From NCBI GenBank assembly GCA_012033595.1, contig JAAUQL010000042.1, positions 1 to 44,693 on the forward strand: a stretch of 44,693 nucleotides of DNA, read 5' to 3'. The notes under the pieces were generated by a model that saw only the letters and a program-made list of their open reading frames with translations, did not search any database and was not told where the DNA came from. Numbering within the stretch: the first letter of the stretch is position 1; each line of letters opens with the position of its first letter. The DNA comes from Cyclobacteriaceae bacterium (lineage in GTDB: Bacteria; Bacteroidota; Bacteroidia; Cytophagales; Cyclobacteriaceae). The position numbers and the translations under genes are program-made. Positions 37,335-44,693 of the stretch are shown here, one piece after another.

Positions 37335-37367
37335 CAAAAAAAGGACTTCCCGGTAGGAAAGTCCTTA
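37335..37367 (-). terminator. Terminator of tRNA-Phe
   Basis: Read on the minus strand: AAGGACTTTCC, short loop, GGGAAGTCCTT, then a T run. It starts about 12 bp after the tRNA 3' end and is a clear intrinsic terminator. Confidence 0.88.
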
Positions 37368-37378
37368 CTCCGAAGGTG

Positions 37379-37451
37379 TGGTGACGAGTGGATTCGAACC
37401 ACCGACTCACGGATTTTCAGTCCGATGCTCTACCAACTGAGCTACATCACC
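37379..37451 (-). tRNA. tRNA-Phe (anticodon GAA)
   Basis: Read on the minus strand, a full cloverleaf of 73 nt: acceptor GGTGATG with CGTCACC (one G-T pair), D arm GCTC...GAGC, anticodon loop CTGAAAA with GAA at positions 34-36, T arm with loop TTCGAAT. The discriminator base is A, and the CCA end is not encoded. A Bacteroidota promoter lies just upstream and a strong terminator just downstream, so it is transcribed alone. Confidence 0.96.
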
Positions 37452-37465
37452 TTCAAAAGTGGATG

Positions 37466-37496
37466 CAAAAGTAGATAATTTATCTTTTGACACAAA
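37466..37496 (-). promoter_or_regulatory. tRNA-Phe promoter, Bacteroidota type
   Basis: Read on the minus strand: TTTG at 37493-37496, 19 nt spacer, then TACTTTTG at 37466-37473, matching the primary-sigma consensus TTTG-N19-TAnnTTTG. The -7 box ends 14 bp before the tRNA 5' end, which is the right distance for a start near the mature end. Confidence 0.85.
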
Positions 37497-37531
37497 TTTT
37501 TGACCGAAAAAATGAACAAAATAAATTCGAT

Positions 37532-38878
37532 ATGATCTCATTTCAACAAGTCCTATTTCTGGTCATAGTCGGTATTGCGGCTTATTTATTCATCCGGCGG
37601 ATAGTACAAATCAGGCGAAATATATTGATGGGGCGAGACGAAAAACTCCGCGATCAGCCTTCGAAGCGGTGGCAAAACATGCTGCTGATAGCATTTGGCC
37701 AGAAAAAAATGTTCAAAAAACCTATCCCTGCCCTGTTGCATCTAATGGTGTATGTGGGGTTTTTGGTCATCAATATTGAAGGGATTGAGTTCTTGCTGGA
37801 TGGCATCACCGGCAAGCACAGAACCATAGCCCGCTTGCTTCAATCTGCTGGATTTACCGTTTTTTATACCGTTACGCTAAATATTTTTGAATTTTTGGCT
37901 GTGGCCGTTATAGTTTCTTGTGTGTTTTTTCTGATTCGAAGAAATATTTTTAAAGTTAAGCGGTTTGAGGGACCGGAAATGACACGTTGGCCCAAGCTCG
38001 ATGCCAACCTGATATTGATCTTCGAAATTTTGCTCATGTTTGCCATCATGACCATGAATGCTACAGATCAGATTCTTCAGGAGCGCAATGTGGCCGGATT
38101 TCCAAAAACGGGTTTGATGGTGTTTAGCGATATATTTGCATCCCCGTTTTATCGCCATCTTGATACCAGCACCCTATTGATCATAGAGCGGCTGGCATGG
38201 TGGGCACACATCGTGGGCATATTTGCTTTCGCCATCTATGTCACCTATTCCAAGCATTTGCACACCTTCATGGCTTTTCCCAATACCTACTTTGCCCGTC
38301 TGGAGCCCGCGGGAAAAATGAAAAACATGGAGGAAGTTACCTTTGAGGTAAAATCGATGCTGGGTATGGTCACTGCGGAAGGTGCCCAGGCAGCCCCGGA
38401 AGCAGGAACCCTTGGTGCAAAAGATGTGACAGACCTAAGCTGGAAAAACCTGATGGATGCCTACACCTGCACCGAATGTGGCAGATGCACAGCCGAATGC
38501 CCGGCCAATCAAACCGGTAAATTATTGTCGCCACGAAAAATAATGATGGATACCCGTGACCGAATGGAGGAACTGGGAAGACACAAGTCTGAAAAAAATC
38601 AAGAGAACACCGAAGCCAAAACCCTGCTGGGGGCCTACATCAGCAAAGAAGAAATCTTTGCCTGCACCACCTGCAATGCCTGTGTAGAGGCGTGCCCGGT
38701 ACTCATCGATCCGCTCTCCATCATTTTGCAATTGCGCAGGTACATGTCGATGGAAGAATCGGGAGCACCTCCGGAGTGGAATGCAATGTTTTCTAATATC
38801 GAGACAAGTTTCTCCCCATGGAAGTTCCCACCTTCAGACCGCTTTAAGTGGGCTGATGAACTCAACAATGAAAAATAA
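37532..38878 (+). CDS. Membrane-bound (Fe-S)-binding oxidoreductase, heterodisulfide reductase-like
   Basis: The ATG at 37532 is chosen (about 448 residues); an upstream TTG would add 15 residues over the tRNA promoter region. The N-terminal half has about five membrane helices, including histidines that might carry haem, of the nitrate-reductase-gamma or HdrE-like kind. The C-terminal half is a ferredoxin-type domain with two 4Fe-4S motifs, CTECGRCTAECP and CTTCNACVEACP. The fusion resembles HdrDE-type or archaeal-like electron-transfer proteins common in Bacteroidota. The electron donor and acceptor are unknown. It is 5 bp upstream of the CCG-domain protein, its likely partner. Confidence 0.87.
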   Translation: MISFQQVLFLVIVGIAAYLFIRRIVQIRRNILMGRDEKLRDQPSKRWQNMLLIAFGQKKMFKKPIPALLHLMVYVGFLVINIEGIEFLLDGITGKHRTIARLLQSAGFTVFYTVTLNIFEFLAVAVIVSCVFFLIRRNIFKVKRFEGPEMTRWPKLDANLILIFEILLMFAIMTMNATDQILQERNVAGFPKTGLMVFSDIFASPFYRHLDTSTLLIIERLAWWAHIVGIFAFAIYVTYSKHLHTFMAFPNTYFARLEPAGKMKNMEEVTFEVKSMLGMVTAEGAQAAPEAGTLGAKDVTDLSWKNLMDAYTCTECGRCTAECPANQTGKLLSPRKIMMDTRDRMEELGRHKSEKNQENTEAKTLLGAYISKEEIFACTTCNACVEACPVLIDPLSIILQLRRYMSMEESGAPPEWNAMFSNIETSFSPWKFPPSDRFKWADELNNEK

Positions 38879-38883
38879 TATAT

Positions 38884-39681
38884 ATGAATAAGGATATGAA
38901 AAAGGTGCCCACCATGGCCGAATTGGCACAAATGGGCATAGAACCGGAAATATTGCTGTGGGTAGGTTGCGCCGGATCGTATGACGAGCGCTACAAAAAA
39001 GTGACCCGATCTTTTGTGAAAATCCTCAATCTGGCCGGCGTCAGCTTTGGGGTACTTGGTGAGGAGGAAAGCTGCACCGGAGATCCGGCCAGAAGGGCGG
39101 GCAATGAATTTTTGTTTCAGATGCAGGCCATGTCCAACATACAGGTGCTCAACGGCTATCAGATCAAAAAAATAGTGACCGCCTGCCCGCATTGTTTCAA
39201 CACCATCAAAAATGAATACCCTGCACTTGGGGGCACCTATGAAGTATGGCACCATAGCGAATTTCTGAATCATTTGATTGAGAGCGGCAGGTTGCAAATA
39301 GAGGAGGGCGAAAACCTGGCAGATACCCCAATCACCTATCACGACAGTTGCTACCTGGGCCGGGCAAACAGCATATACGATGCCCCACGCAGGCTGGTAC
39401 GTGCCCTCAAAGCCGATCTGATAGAAATGGAGCGCAATAAAGAAAAAGGTTTTTGCTGTGGAGCCGGAGGCGCACAGATGTTTAAAGAACCGGAGAAAGG
39501 GGATAGAGAAGTAAATATAGAACGGACTGAAGAAGCACTTAAAACCCGAGCAACTGTGATCGCCTCGGCATGCCCTTTTTGTATGACCATGCTCAGTGAT
39601 GGCATCAAAAACAAGGAGCAGGAAGCTGATGTGCAAGTTTTGGATGTGGTAGAGTTGATCGCTAAGGCTAAAAAATTATAG
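38884..39681 (+). CDS. (Fe-S)-binding protein with two CCG domains (HdrB/D-like)
   Basis: The 265-residue soluble protein has the twin cysteine-rich CCG pattern. The first unit includes WVGCAGSYDERYKK, SCTGDPARR and TACPHCFNTIKNEYP. The second includes HDSCYLGRANSIYDAPR, GFCCGAGGAQMF and SACPFCMTML. Such units bind unusual [4Fe-4S] clusters at the catalytic site of heterodisulfide reductase and of LutA-type or glycolate oxidase proteins. Together with the preceding membrane protein it would form a two-gene HdrDE-like complex. The substrate is unknown. Confidence 0.88.
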   Translation: MNKDMKKVPTMAELAQMGIEPEILLWVGCAGSYDERYKKVTRSFVKILNLAGVSFGVLGEEESCTGDPARRAGNEFLFQMQAMSNIQVLNGYQIKKIVTACPHCFNTIKNEYPALGGTYEVWHHSEFLNHLIESGRLQIEEGENLADTPITYHDSCYLGRANSIYDAPRRLVRALKADLIEMERNKEKGFCCGAGGAQMFKEPEKGDREVNIERTEEALKTRATVIASACPFCMTMLSDGIKNKEQEADVQVLDVVELIAKAKKL

Positions 39682-39772
39682 GCCACGCAGCATTTTTATT
39701 TACTTTTGCAGATTGGCGCGTACTATATTTCGGTATGCTGCGTTTGCAACAGGCAATAAATCATAAAGCTAT

Positions 39773-40264
39773 ATGCTAGTACCATTTGAAGAACTGGAGC
39801 CAGGGAGTAAAATCTGGATATATACTTCTGAAAAAGCGCTCAATGAAAAGGAAATTAATTATATAATAGAAATTACAGAAGCTTTTCTGAAAGAATGGAC
39901 TGCCCACGGCAATTCCTTGCAGGCTGCGGTTAAGATTCTCCACCACAGGTTTATTATTCTTGGAGTCAACGAAGCATTTAACGAGGCGAGCGGTTGCTCC
40001 ATAGACAAATCTGTGGCTCATTTCCGTGAGGTAGGTCGTCAGCTCAATATAGACCTCCTTCAGCGTTCGTTGGTGGCCTTCAGAGAAGACAACACCATAA
40101 ATCTTGTTCCATTTTCGGAGATCAAACAAAAAATAAGCGCCGGCGAGATCACTGGCGATACAGAAGTTTTTAATCATGCCGTAGTGTCGAAAGCCGAATT
40201 GGAGACATCATGGGTTTTACCAGCTCGTAGCTCCTGGGTAAGCAAATATTTTCAATCGCTTTGA
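39773..40264 (+). CDS. Conserved Bacteroidota protein (often mislabelled ABC transporter ATPase)
   Basis: The 163-residue soluble protein starts MLVPFEELEPGSKIWIYTSEKAL, followed by FLKEWTAHGNSLQAAVKILHHRFIIL, GCSIDKSVAHFREVGRQLN and a C-terminal VLPARSSWVSKYFQSL. There are no Walker A, Walker B or signature motifs, so the common database label of ABC transporter ATPase is not supported by the sequence. It sits next to the Fe-S pair in the same direction, a neighbourhood I recall in other Bacteroidota. The function is unknown. Confidence 0.75.
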   Translation: MLVPFEELEPGSKIWIYTSEKALNEKEINYIIEITEAFLKEWTAHGNSLQAAVKILHHRFIILGVNEAFNEASGCSIDKSVAHFREVGRQLNIDLLQRSLVAFREDNTINLVPFSEIKQKISAGEITGDTEVFNHAVVSKAELETSWVLPARSSWVSKYFQSL

Positions 40265-40657
40265 AGTCAGCTTAGCGCGTTTTGGATGAGGGGTAGTGCG
40301 GGGCACCACGAATATGACACCAAACCCATCACTTGAATGGGTGGTATTTGAAAAGTAAGCATAGGTCGGTTAAATGTGGATAGTGGTTTTTTGCCGGATT
40401 TATGCAGTTTTTAATTTATGGCCACCATTACCAGATGTTAGGGAAAATATTTGACTGCCTGGCTCAGGTTCGAGCCAGGCAAAAAGCCCGATTTTAAATA
40501 TGGAGAAAGACCGCTTTTCGGGTATATTCGACCTCCGAATATTTTAAATATGCCAGCGATACTACAAAAACGATAAAATTGTTTTAATTCAAAAAGCAAT
40601 TCAATTTGAATCCTTAAATTTGGTTTCGTTGACTTGCTTTGTTCAAAGACGATTAAA
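40265..40657. other. Intergenic region with two hairpins before the PorE-like gene
   Basis: 393 bases with no gene that I can support. It holds a perfect 9-bp hairpin, GCCTGGCTC (40457-40465) with GAGCCAGGC (40472-40480), without a T run on either side, and an AT-rich 7-bp hairpin, ATATTCG (40524-40530) with CGAATAT (40536-40542). A TAAATTTG box at 40615-40622 could be the -7 box of the following gene, but the -33 element is not seen. Confidence 0.6.
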
Positions 40658-42730
40658 ATGAAAAAACACACAATATATATTGTTCTGTCCATTTTTTTTC
40701 TTGCTTCATGCTCGGTGGGCAAACTGGCCATGAAAAAAGGCAATAAGAAATTTAAGTATGGTGAATACGATTATTCGATAGCATACTTCGATAAAGCCGT
40801 CAAGCACAATTTCAAAGCCGGCGAGGCGTATTTCAAAATTGGTGAGGCCTACAGACTTTCCAACAGATTGATGGAGGCAGAGCCTTTTTACCAACAGGCT
40901 ATTGACGAAAACTATCTGGAAGAAGAAGTAAAGTTTCAATATGCCCTTGCGCTCAAATCGAACGAAAAGTATAAAGAAGCACGCCAGGTTTTGGAAGACT
41001 ATCTGGAAACTGCCGAAGAAGAGGAAACAAAGGAATTGGCGCAGGTAGAATTGGACAACCTCATTAAGTTGGGCGAAATCATGGATAAGGAAAGCTATTT
41101 CAGGGTTAAAAACCTGGAGCTGATCAATACCCCGGCGGCAGAATATTCGCCGGTATATCTGGATGGTGAACTATATTTTACCTCGTCGAGATTTGGGGGC
41201 AAAATATACAAAACCACAGGTACCCCTTTCACCAATATTTATAAAGTAAAAACCAGGGGGGCTATAGTCGATGAAAATACCATTACCTCGCTTGGTGAAG
41301 AGATCAACGATTCCAACACAAATGACGGATGTGTGGCCTTTTCGCCCGATGGTCAAACGATGGTTTTTGCCAAAGGCAATAGCGGGCGCAAAAAGGGGAC
41401 GGAAGACGTAGATCTGTACATATCGAGATTTAGGCGTGGAGCCTGGTCCACACCGGAACTGCTGCGTATCAATGATGGAAAAGCATGGGATTCTTCCCCT
41501 GCCTTCAGCCGCGACGGACGCACCTTATTTTTCGCTTCCAATCGCAGAGGCTCTATTGGAGGCACCGATTTGTTTGCCGCTACCGTAAACAGGCGTGGGC
41601 AATGGAGCAATGTGCGCAACCTTGGCCCCAAGATCAACACGGTTGGCAATGAGATGTTTCCCTTTCAGGCCAGCGATGGCTCCCTGTATTTTTCTTCTGA
41701 TGGCCACCCTGGATTTGGCGGGCTGGATATTCTGGTGTCGAAGAGAGAAGAAGGTGAGATGGTGGTCGAAAATCTGGGCTCACCCATCAACAGTGCCAGC
41801 GATGATTTTGGCTTTTTTCTTTATACACCCGACAAAGGATTTTTCACTTCCAATCGCGACGGCGGGTTGGGCGATGATGATATTTATACTTTTATCAATA
41901 ACGACCCCAACCTGAAAATCATCAACTACTACCTCACCGGTACCACACATACCATCGATGAGCAGGGCAATGAGATCTTATTGCCCAATACCACGGTGCT
42001 ACTATACGGTGAAAATGACGAGTTGCTCAACGAAGCCCTCACCGGAAGAGATGGCAAATTCCTCTTTAGGGTATATCCGGAAGAGGACTATAAACTGATG
42101 GGTGAAAAACCTGATTATTTCACCTCCAGAGCATTGTTTTCGACCAAGGGCAAAACCATACCCAAGGAATTGCTCACCCAACTGGAAACCAACAAGGTAT
42201 TCGAAACCAAATTGGTGTTGGATCAAATCATACTCGACAAATCGATTGTACTGGAAAATATCTACTATGACCTGGACAAAGACGACATCAGACCGGACGC
42301 AGCGCTGGAACTCGACAAGCTCGTCACCATTCTGCAAGACAATCCGGCCATCAAGATAGAATTGAGCTCTCATACCGATAGCCGACAAACGGCAGCCTAC
42401 AACGATGACCTCTCCAAGAGGCGGGCACAGTCGGCGGTGGCTTATATCGTTTCCGAAGGCATCGATCCCGCCAGGCTCAAAGCGAAGGGCTATGGCGAAT
42501 CGCAATTGCTGATAAGCGATGATGAAATAAATAAATTGCCGACCGAAGAAGCCAAAGAAGCCGCACACCAACGTAACCGAAGGACGGAATTTAAAGTGAC
42601 GGAATACAACAAAAGCCTGCTGGCAGAAGATGAACAAGAGGAAGAGTTGCCATTGGAAGAAATACAGGTGGAAGAGCGAACCGAACCTGCCGGCAAAAGC
42701 CTGGAAGATAAGATAGACTGGGACAACTAA
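40658..42730 (+). CDS. PorE-like OmpA-family lipoprotein (TPR, beta-propeller, CRD, OmpA)
   Basis: The ATG at 40658 is chosen, giving lipobox FLASC (Cys18) and a 690-residue lipoprotein. Four parts follow: TPR-like helices (about residues 25-135, KFKYGEYDYSIAYFDKAV), a PD40-type beta-propeller (about 140-410) with repeats such as GCVAFSPDGQTMVFAKG and PAFSRDGRTLFFASN, a carboxypeptidase-regulatory-like domain (about 425-520, ALTGRDGKFLFRV), and a C-terminal OmpA domain with IELSSHTDSR and LSKRRAQSAVAYI that binds peptidoglycan. This is the layout of P. gingivalis PorE, which links the T9SS to the cell wall. Paralogues with other jobs exist, so the T9SS assignment is inferred. The C-terminus is acidic. 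Confidence 0.85.
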   Translation: MKKHTIYIVLSIFFLASCSVGKLAMKKGNKKFKYGEYDYSIAYFDKAVKHNFKAGEAYFKIGEAYRLSNRLMEAEPFYQQAIDENYLEEEVKFQYALALKSNEKYKEARQVLEDYLETAEEEETKELAQVELDNLIKLGEIMDKESYFRVKNLELINTPAAEYSPVYLDGELYFTSSRFGGKIYKTTGTPFTNIYKVKTRGAIVDENTITSLGEEINDSNTNDGCVAFSPDGQTMVFAKGNSGRKKGTEDVDLYISRFRRGAWSTPELLRINDGKAWDSSPAFSRDGRTLFFASNRRGSIGGTDLFAATVNRRGQWSNVRNLGPKINTVGNEMFPFQASDGSLYFSSDGHPGFGGLDILVSKREEGEMVVENLGSPINSASDDFGFFLYTPDKGFFTSNRDGGLGDDDIYTFINNDPNLKIINYYLTGTTHTIDEQGNEILLPNTTVLLYGENDELLNEALTGRDGKFLFRVYPEEDYKLMGEKPDYFTSRALFSTKGKTIPKELLTQLETNKVFETKLVLDQIILDKSIVLENIYYDLDKDDIRPDAALELDKLVTILQDNPAIKIELSSHTDSRQTAAYNDDLSKRRAQSAVAYIVSEGIDPARLKAKGYGESQLLISDDEINKLPTEEAKEAAHQRNRRTEFKVTEYNKSLLAEDEQEEELPLEEIQVEERTEPAGKSLEDKIDWDN

Positions 42731-42782
42731 GACCAAAAAATCATATTTAGCCCAATACCTTAATCCATAATTATATAATTTT

Positions 42783-42810
42783 GGCCTCTCAAGTCGAGGC
42801 CTTTTTTTTT
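42783..42810 (+). terminator. Intrinsic terminator of the PorE-like gene
   Basis: GGCCTC (42783-42788), loop TCAAGTC, GAGGCC (42796-42801), then nine T. It is only 14 bp before purM, so purM must have its own promoter nearby or depend on readthrough. Confidence 0.88.
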
Positions 42811-42824
42811 AATCAATTGCAGCT

Positions 42825-43994
42825 ATGGACGAAAGATATATGCAACGGGGCGTTTCTGCCAGCAAAGACGATGTGCACAATGCCATCAAACACATAGACA
42901 AAGGACTGTTTCCAAAGGCATTTTGCAAGATTGTTCCCGATGTGCTTGGCGCTGATCCGGCGTACTGCAATATTATGCATGCCGATGGCGCCGGTACCAA
43001 ATCGGCCTTGGCATATATCTATTGGAAAGAAACCGGCGATATTTCTGTCTGGCGGGGTATTGCCCAAGATGCCATTATCATGAACATCGACGACCTGGCT
43101 TGCGTTGGGGCGCTCGAAAATATCCTGTATTCCTCCACCATTGGCCGCAATCAAAAGGTAATTCCAGGTGAAGTAATCGCCGAGATCATCAATGGCGCCG
43201 AGGAAGTTTTGCAAATGCTGCGTGACCAGGGCATTTCTATCGTGAGTACCGGAGGAGAAACCGCCGATGTGGGCGATCTGGTACGAACGGTGATCGTGGA
43301 CAGCACAGTAACTGCGCGGATGAAACGCAGCAAGGTAATCGACAACAGCAACATACGTGCTGGCGATGTGATCGTCGGTCTGGCTTCTTTTGGTCAGGCA
43401 AACTACGAAAACGAGTATAACGGCGGCATGGGCAGCAATGGCCTCACCTCAGCTCGCCACGACGTATTCGACAAATTATATGCTGAAAAATATCCCGAAA
43501 GCTATGAACCTTCCATTCCGGAAGGATTGATCTATTCCGGAAAATTCAAACTTACTGATGCAGTAGAAGATGCCCCGTTAAATGCAGGCAGACTGGTGCT
43601 CTCGCCCACACGAACCTATGCCCCGGTGATCAGAACATTGATAGAAGAAATAGGTACAACCATTCATGGCATGGTACATTGCAGCGGTGGCGCACAGACA
43701 AAGGTGCTCCATTTTGTCGAAAATCTTCATATCATTAAGGATTCGCTGTTTAAGCTACCTCCACTGTTTAAAATTATTAAGCAGGAGAGTGGTACCGAGT
43801 GGAAGGAGATGTACAAGGTCTTTAACATGGGTCATCGAATGGAAGTATATTTGCCCGAGCAGTACGCCGATCAGGTCATAGCGATTTCAGCATCTTATGG
43901 CATAGACGCCCGGGTGGTAGGACGAGTTGAGGCATCAGAGAGTGGGAAAAAGCTCACCATTGCCGGTTGTTACGGTACCTTTGTTTACGAATAG
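42825..43994 (+). CDS. purM: Phosphoribosylformylglycinamidine cyclo-ligase (AIR synthase), Bacteroidota type
   Basis: PurM closes the imidazole ring in purine synthesis, using ATP to convert FGAM to AIR. The 389-residue form is longer than the ~345 of E. coli, as is usual in Bacteroidota. Landmarks are YMQRGVSASKDDVHNAI at the start, HADGAGTKSALAY, the metal-binding NIDDLACVGA, STGGETADVGDLV, and the C-terminal MGHRMEVYLPEQYAD. A terminator lies just upstream. The gene is complete and in frame. Confidence 0.94.
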   Translation: MDERYMQRGVSASKDDVHNAIKHIDKGLFPKAFCKIVPDVLGADPAYCNIMHADGAGTKSALAYIYWKETGDISVWRGIAQDAIIMNIDDLACVGALENILYSSTIGRNQKVIPGEVIAEIINGAEEVLQMLRDQGISIVSTGGETADVGDLVRTVIVDSTVTARMKRSKVIDNSNIRAGDVIVGLASFGQANYENEYNGGMGSNGLTSARHDVFDKLYAEKYPESYEPSIPEGLIYSGKFKLTDAVEDAPLNAGRLVLSPTRTYAPVIRTLIEEIGTTIHGMVHCSGGAQTKVLHFVENLHIIKDSLFKLPPLFKIIKQESGTEWKEMYKVFNMGHRMEVYLPEQYADQVIAISASYGIDARVVGRVEASESGKKLTIAGCYGTFVYE

Positions 43995-44137
43995 CGCATT
44001 CCTGGCCAGCGCCGACCCGGCAACACAGCGAAGGTGGGATTACCAGCGTCTAAACCAACGCAGAAATCAGATGATCCGGGATTTAACGTAGTCAAAACAA
44101 CTTCCCTACGGCACATCAGAGCCTTCAGAAATAGCGT

Positions 44138-44693
44138 GTGTTTCTCCTGAAAAAAATTACTAGTCCTGTTATACTAGCTTCATTACGGCATGGCAATTGC
44201 CGAAAAAGTGAAAAAGAAATAGCCAAGGCGCTGCAGACCAATGGCAGAAAAGACTACCTCTTCGCCCTTCAGTTAGAACTGGACACCTATGATCACTTAC
44301 AGAAAAAGATTGAGGAGTGCGATAAGGAAATTGAAAAGATGCTCAATGAGATCATAAATTCAGATGACAATAAACGGCAACACCACATTGAGCCCAAACC
44401 CCACAAAAGAATAAATAAGAATACGCCTAAAGACATTGACCTGAATCTGAAGTCCTATCAGATGTTTGAAGGGACAGATCTGCTGGCCATCGAAGGAATG
44501 AGTTATTCCACGGTACTGGCCCTAATGAGCGAAGTGGGGATTGTGGGCATTAAAAAATTCAAAACTGCCAAACACTTTTCAAGTTGGCTCAGGCTTGCGC
44601 CTAATAATAAAGTAAGCGGAGGAAAGGTACTCTCAAGCAAAGTCCCAAAGGGAAGCAACCGGTTAAAAATAGCACTACGGAATGCTGCTAATG
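44138..44693 (+). CDS. IS110-family transposase, 5'-truncated and running off the window
   Basis: Only the later part of the transposase is present. Recognisable IS110 text starts at about LRHGNCRKSEKEIAKAL (near 44190), passes through a coiled region (QKKIEECDKEIEKML), and carries the C-terminal transposase_20 domain: LLAIEGMSYSTVLALMSEVG, KFKTAKHFSSWLRLAP and SGGKVLSSKVPKGSNR, which holds the conserved serine region. The N-terminal RuvC-like DEDD domain is absent upstream: an in-frame stop lies at 44132 and the upstream text is unrelated. The copy is therefore probably dead. It is open at the right end of the window. Confidence 0.87.
   Translation, partial: MFLLKKITSPVILASLRHGNCRKSEKEIAKALQTNGRKDYLFALQLELDTYDHLQKKIEECDKEIEKMLNEIINSDDNKRQHHIEPKPHKRINKNTPKDIDLNLKSYQMFEGTDLLAIEGMSYSTVLALMSEVGIVGIKKFKTAKHFSSWLRLAPNNKVSGGKVLSSKVPKGSNRLKIALRNAAN
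44138..44693 (+). mobile_element. IS110-family insertion sequence remnant
   Basis: The remnant is defined by the truncated transposase. I find no clear terminal sequences, and IS110 elements usually lack inverted repeats. The left break lies between purM (stop at 43994) and about 44190. The window ending inside the element is consistent with a contig broken at a repeated IS. Confidence 0.75.

Larger units (their letters stand above)
36594..37378. other. Long gene-poor region between nrdB and tRNA-Phe
   Basis: 785 bases without a convincing gene. Weak open frames on the minus strand (36667-36891, hydrophobic, 74 codons; 36995-37210, 71 codons with several aromatic residues and prolines) lack recognisable domains and conserved-looking starts. 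The region holds a 20-bp perfect palindrome (37247-37266) and the tRNA-Phe terminator (37335-37367). Part of it must hold the nrdB promoter. It may be the eroded remains of a lost gene. Confidence 0.55.

Noticed and set aside
37247-37451. An integration (att) site at tRNA-Phe
   Set aside because: No integrase, no direct repeat of the tRNA 3' end and no island-type cargo is found on either side.
38635-39636. A 333-codon open frame on the minus strand over the CCG-domain gene
   Set aside because: It lies antisense to a gene with clear Fe-S motifs, its residues show no domain, and its length follows from the codon pattern of the real gene.
42002-42736. A 244-codon minus-strand frame over the OmpA domain of the PorE-like gene
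   Set aside because: It is the antisense shadow of a well-supported domain and has no recognisable features.
1-44693. CRISPR arrays, prophage or defence islands
   Set aside because: No regularly spaced repeats, cas genes, phage structural genes, restriction or toxin-antitoxin signatures were seen.

Overview
The window looks like part of a genome from the phylum Bacteroidota, most likely order Cytophagales. The evidence is the gliding/type IX secretion (T9SS) lipoprotein GldJ, three PorG-like (DUF6089) barrels, a PorE-like OmpA lipoprotein, the Bacteroidota-type order nadK - porG-like - uppS - bamA - ompH - ompH, and a tRNA promoter that fits the Bacteroidota consensus (TTTG - 19 nt - TAnnTTTG). 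The content is mainly housekeeping with some accessory genes. It begins inside a prolyl-peptidase gene and ends inside an IS110-family transposase, so both ends probably coincide with assembly or repeat boundaries.

Layout. 1-306: 3' end of an S9 peptidase. 0.5-6.0 kb: a zinc-ribbon membrane protein, yicC and pdxJ (minus), then a plus-strand run of a YqeY protein, cvpA, pabA/trpG, an alpha/beta hydrolase and a CBS protein. 6.0-14.6 kb: nadK, three tandem PorG-like barrels, uppS, bamA and two ompH/skp genes, i.e. an envelope-biogenesis operon closed by a terminator at 14.65 kb. 14.8-21 kb: a small conserved protein, comF, gldJ and mfd. 21-30.5 kb: small or accessory genes, namely a COX3-like membrane protein, a TerB-like protein, a DUF985 cupin, an AlkB-type monooxygenase, an exported nickel superoxide dismutase, chrA, LD-carboxypeptidase, ilvA, a cupin, a YcxB-like protein and nadC. 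30.7-36.6 kb: dipeptidyl-peptidase IV, then nrdB-nrdA. 36.6-37.4 kb: a gene-poor stretch with a 20-bp perfect palindrome. 37.4 kb: tRNA-Phe with its promoter and terminator. 37.5-40.3 kb: a two-gene iron-sulfur oxidoreductase plus a conserved small protein. 40.7-44 kb: a PorE-like lipoprotein and purM. 44.1 kb to the end: an IS110-family remnant.

The strongest cross-cutting observation is that six otherwise intact genes (nadK, the third porG-like gene, bamA, mfd, ldcA, nrdA) and the S9 fragment at the window start are each interrupted by a frame change. Each is repaired by adding one base, nearly always to an A/T run of four or five. Several of these genes are essential and every event is a deletion, so I read them as sequencing errors and annotate the genes as whole. 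The most interesting biology is the nickel superoxide dismutase: its predicted signal-peptidase cleavage would place the nickel-binding histidine exactly at the mature N-terminus, which suggests export replaces the dedicated maturation protease. I see no CRISPR array, prophage or recognisable defence island, and no convincing wholly new multi-gene system.
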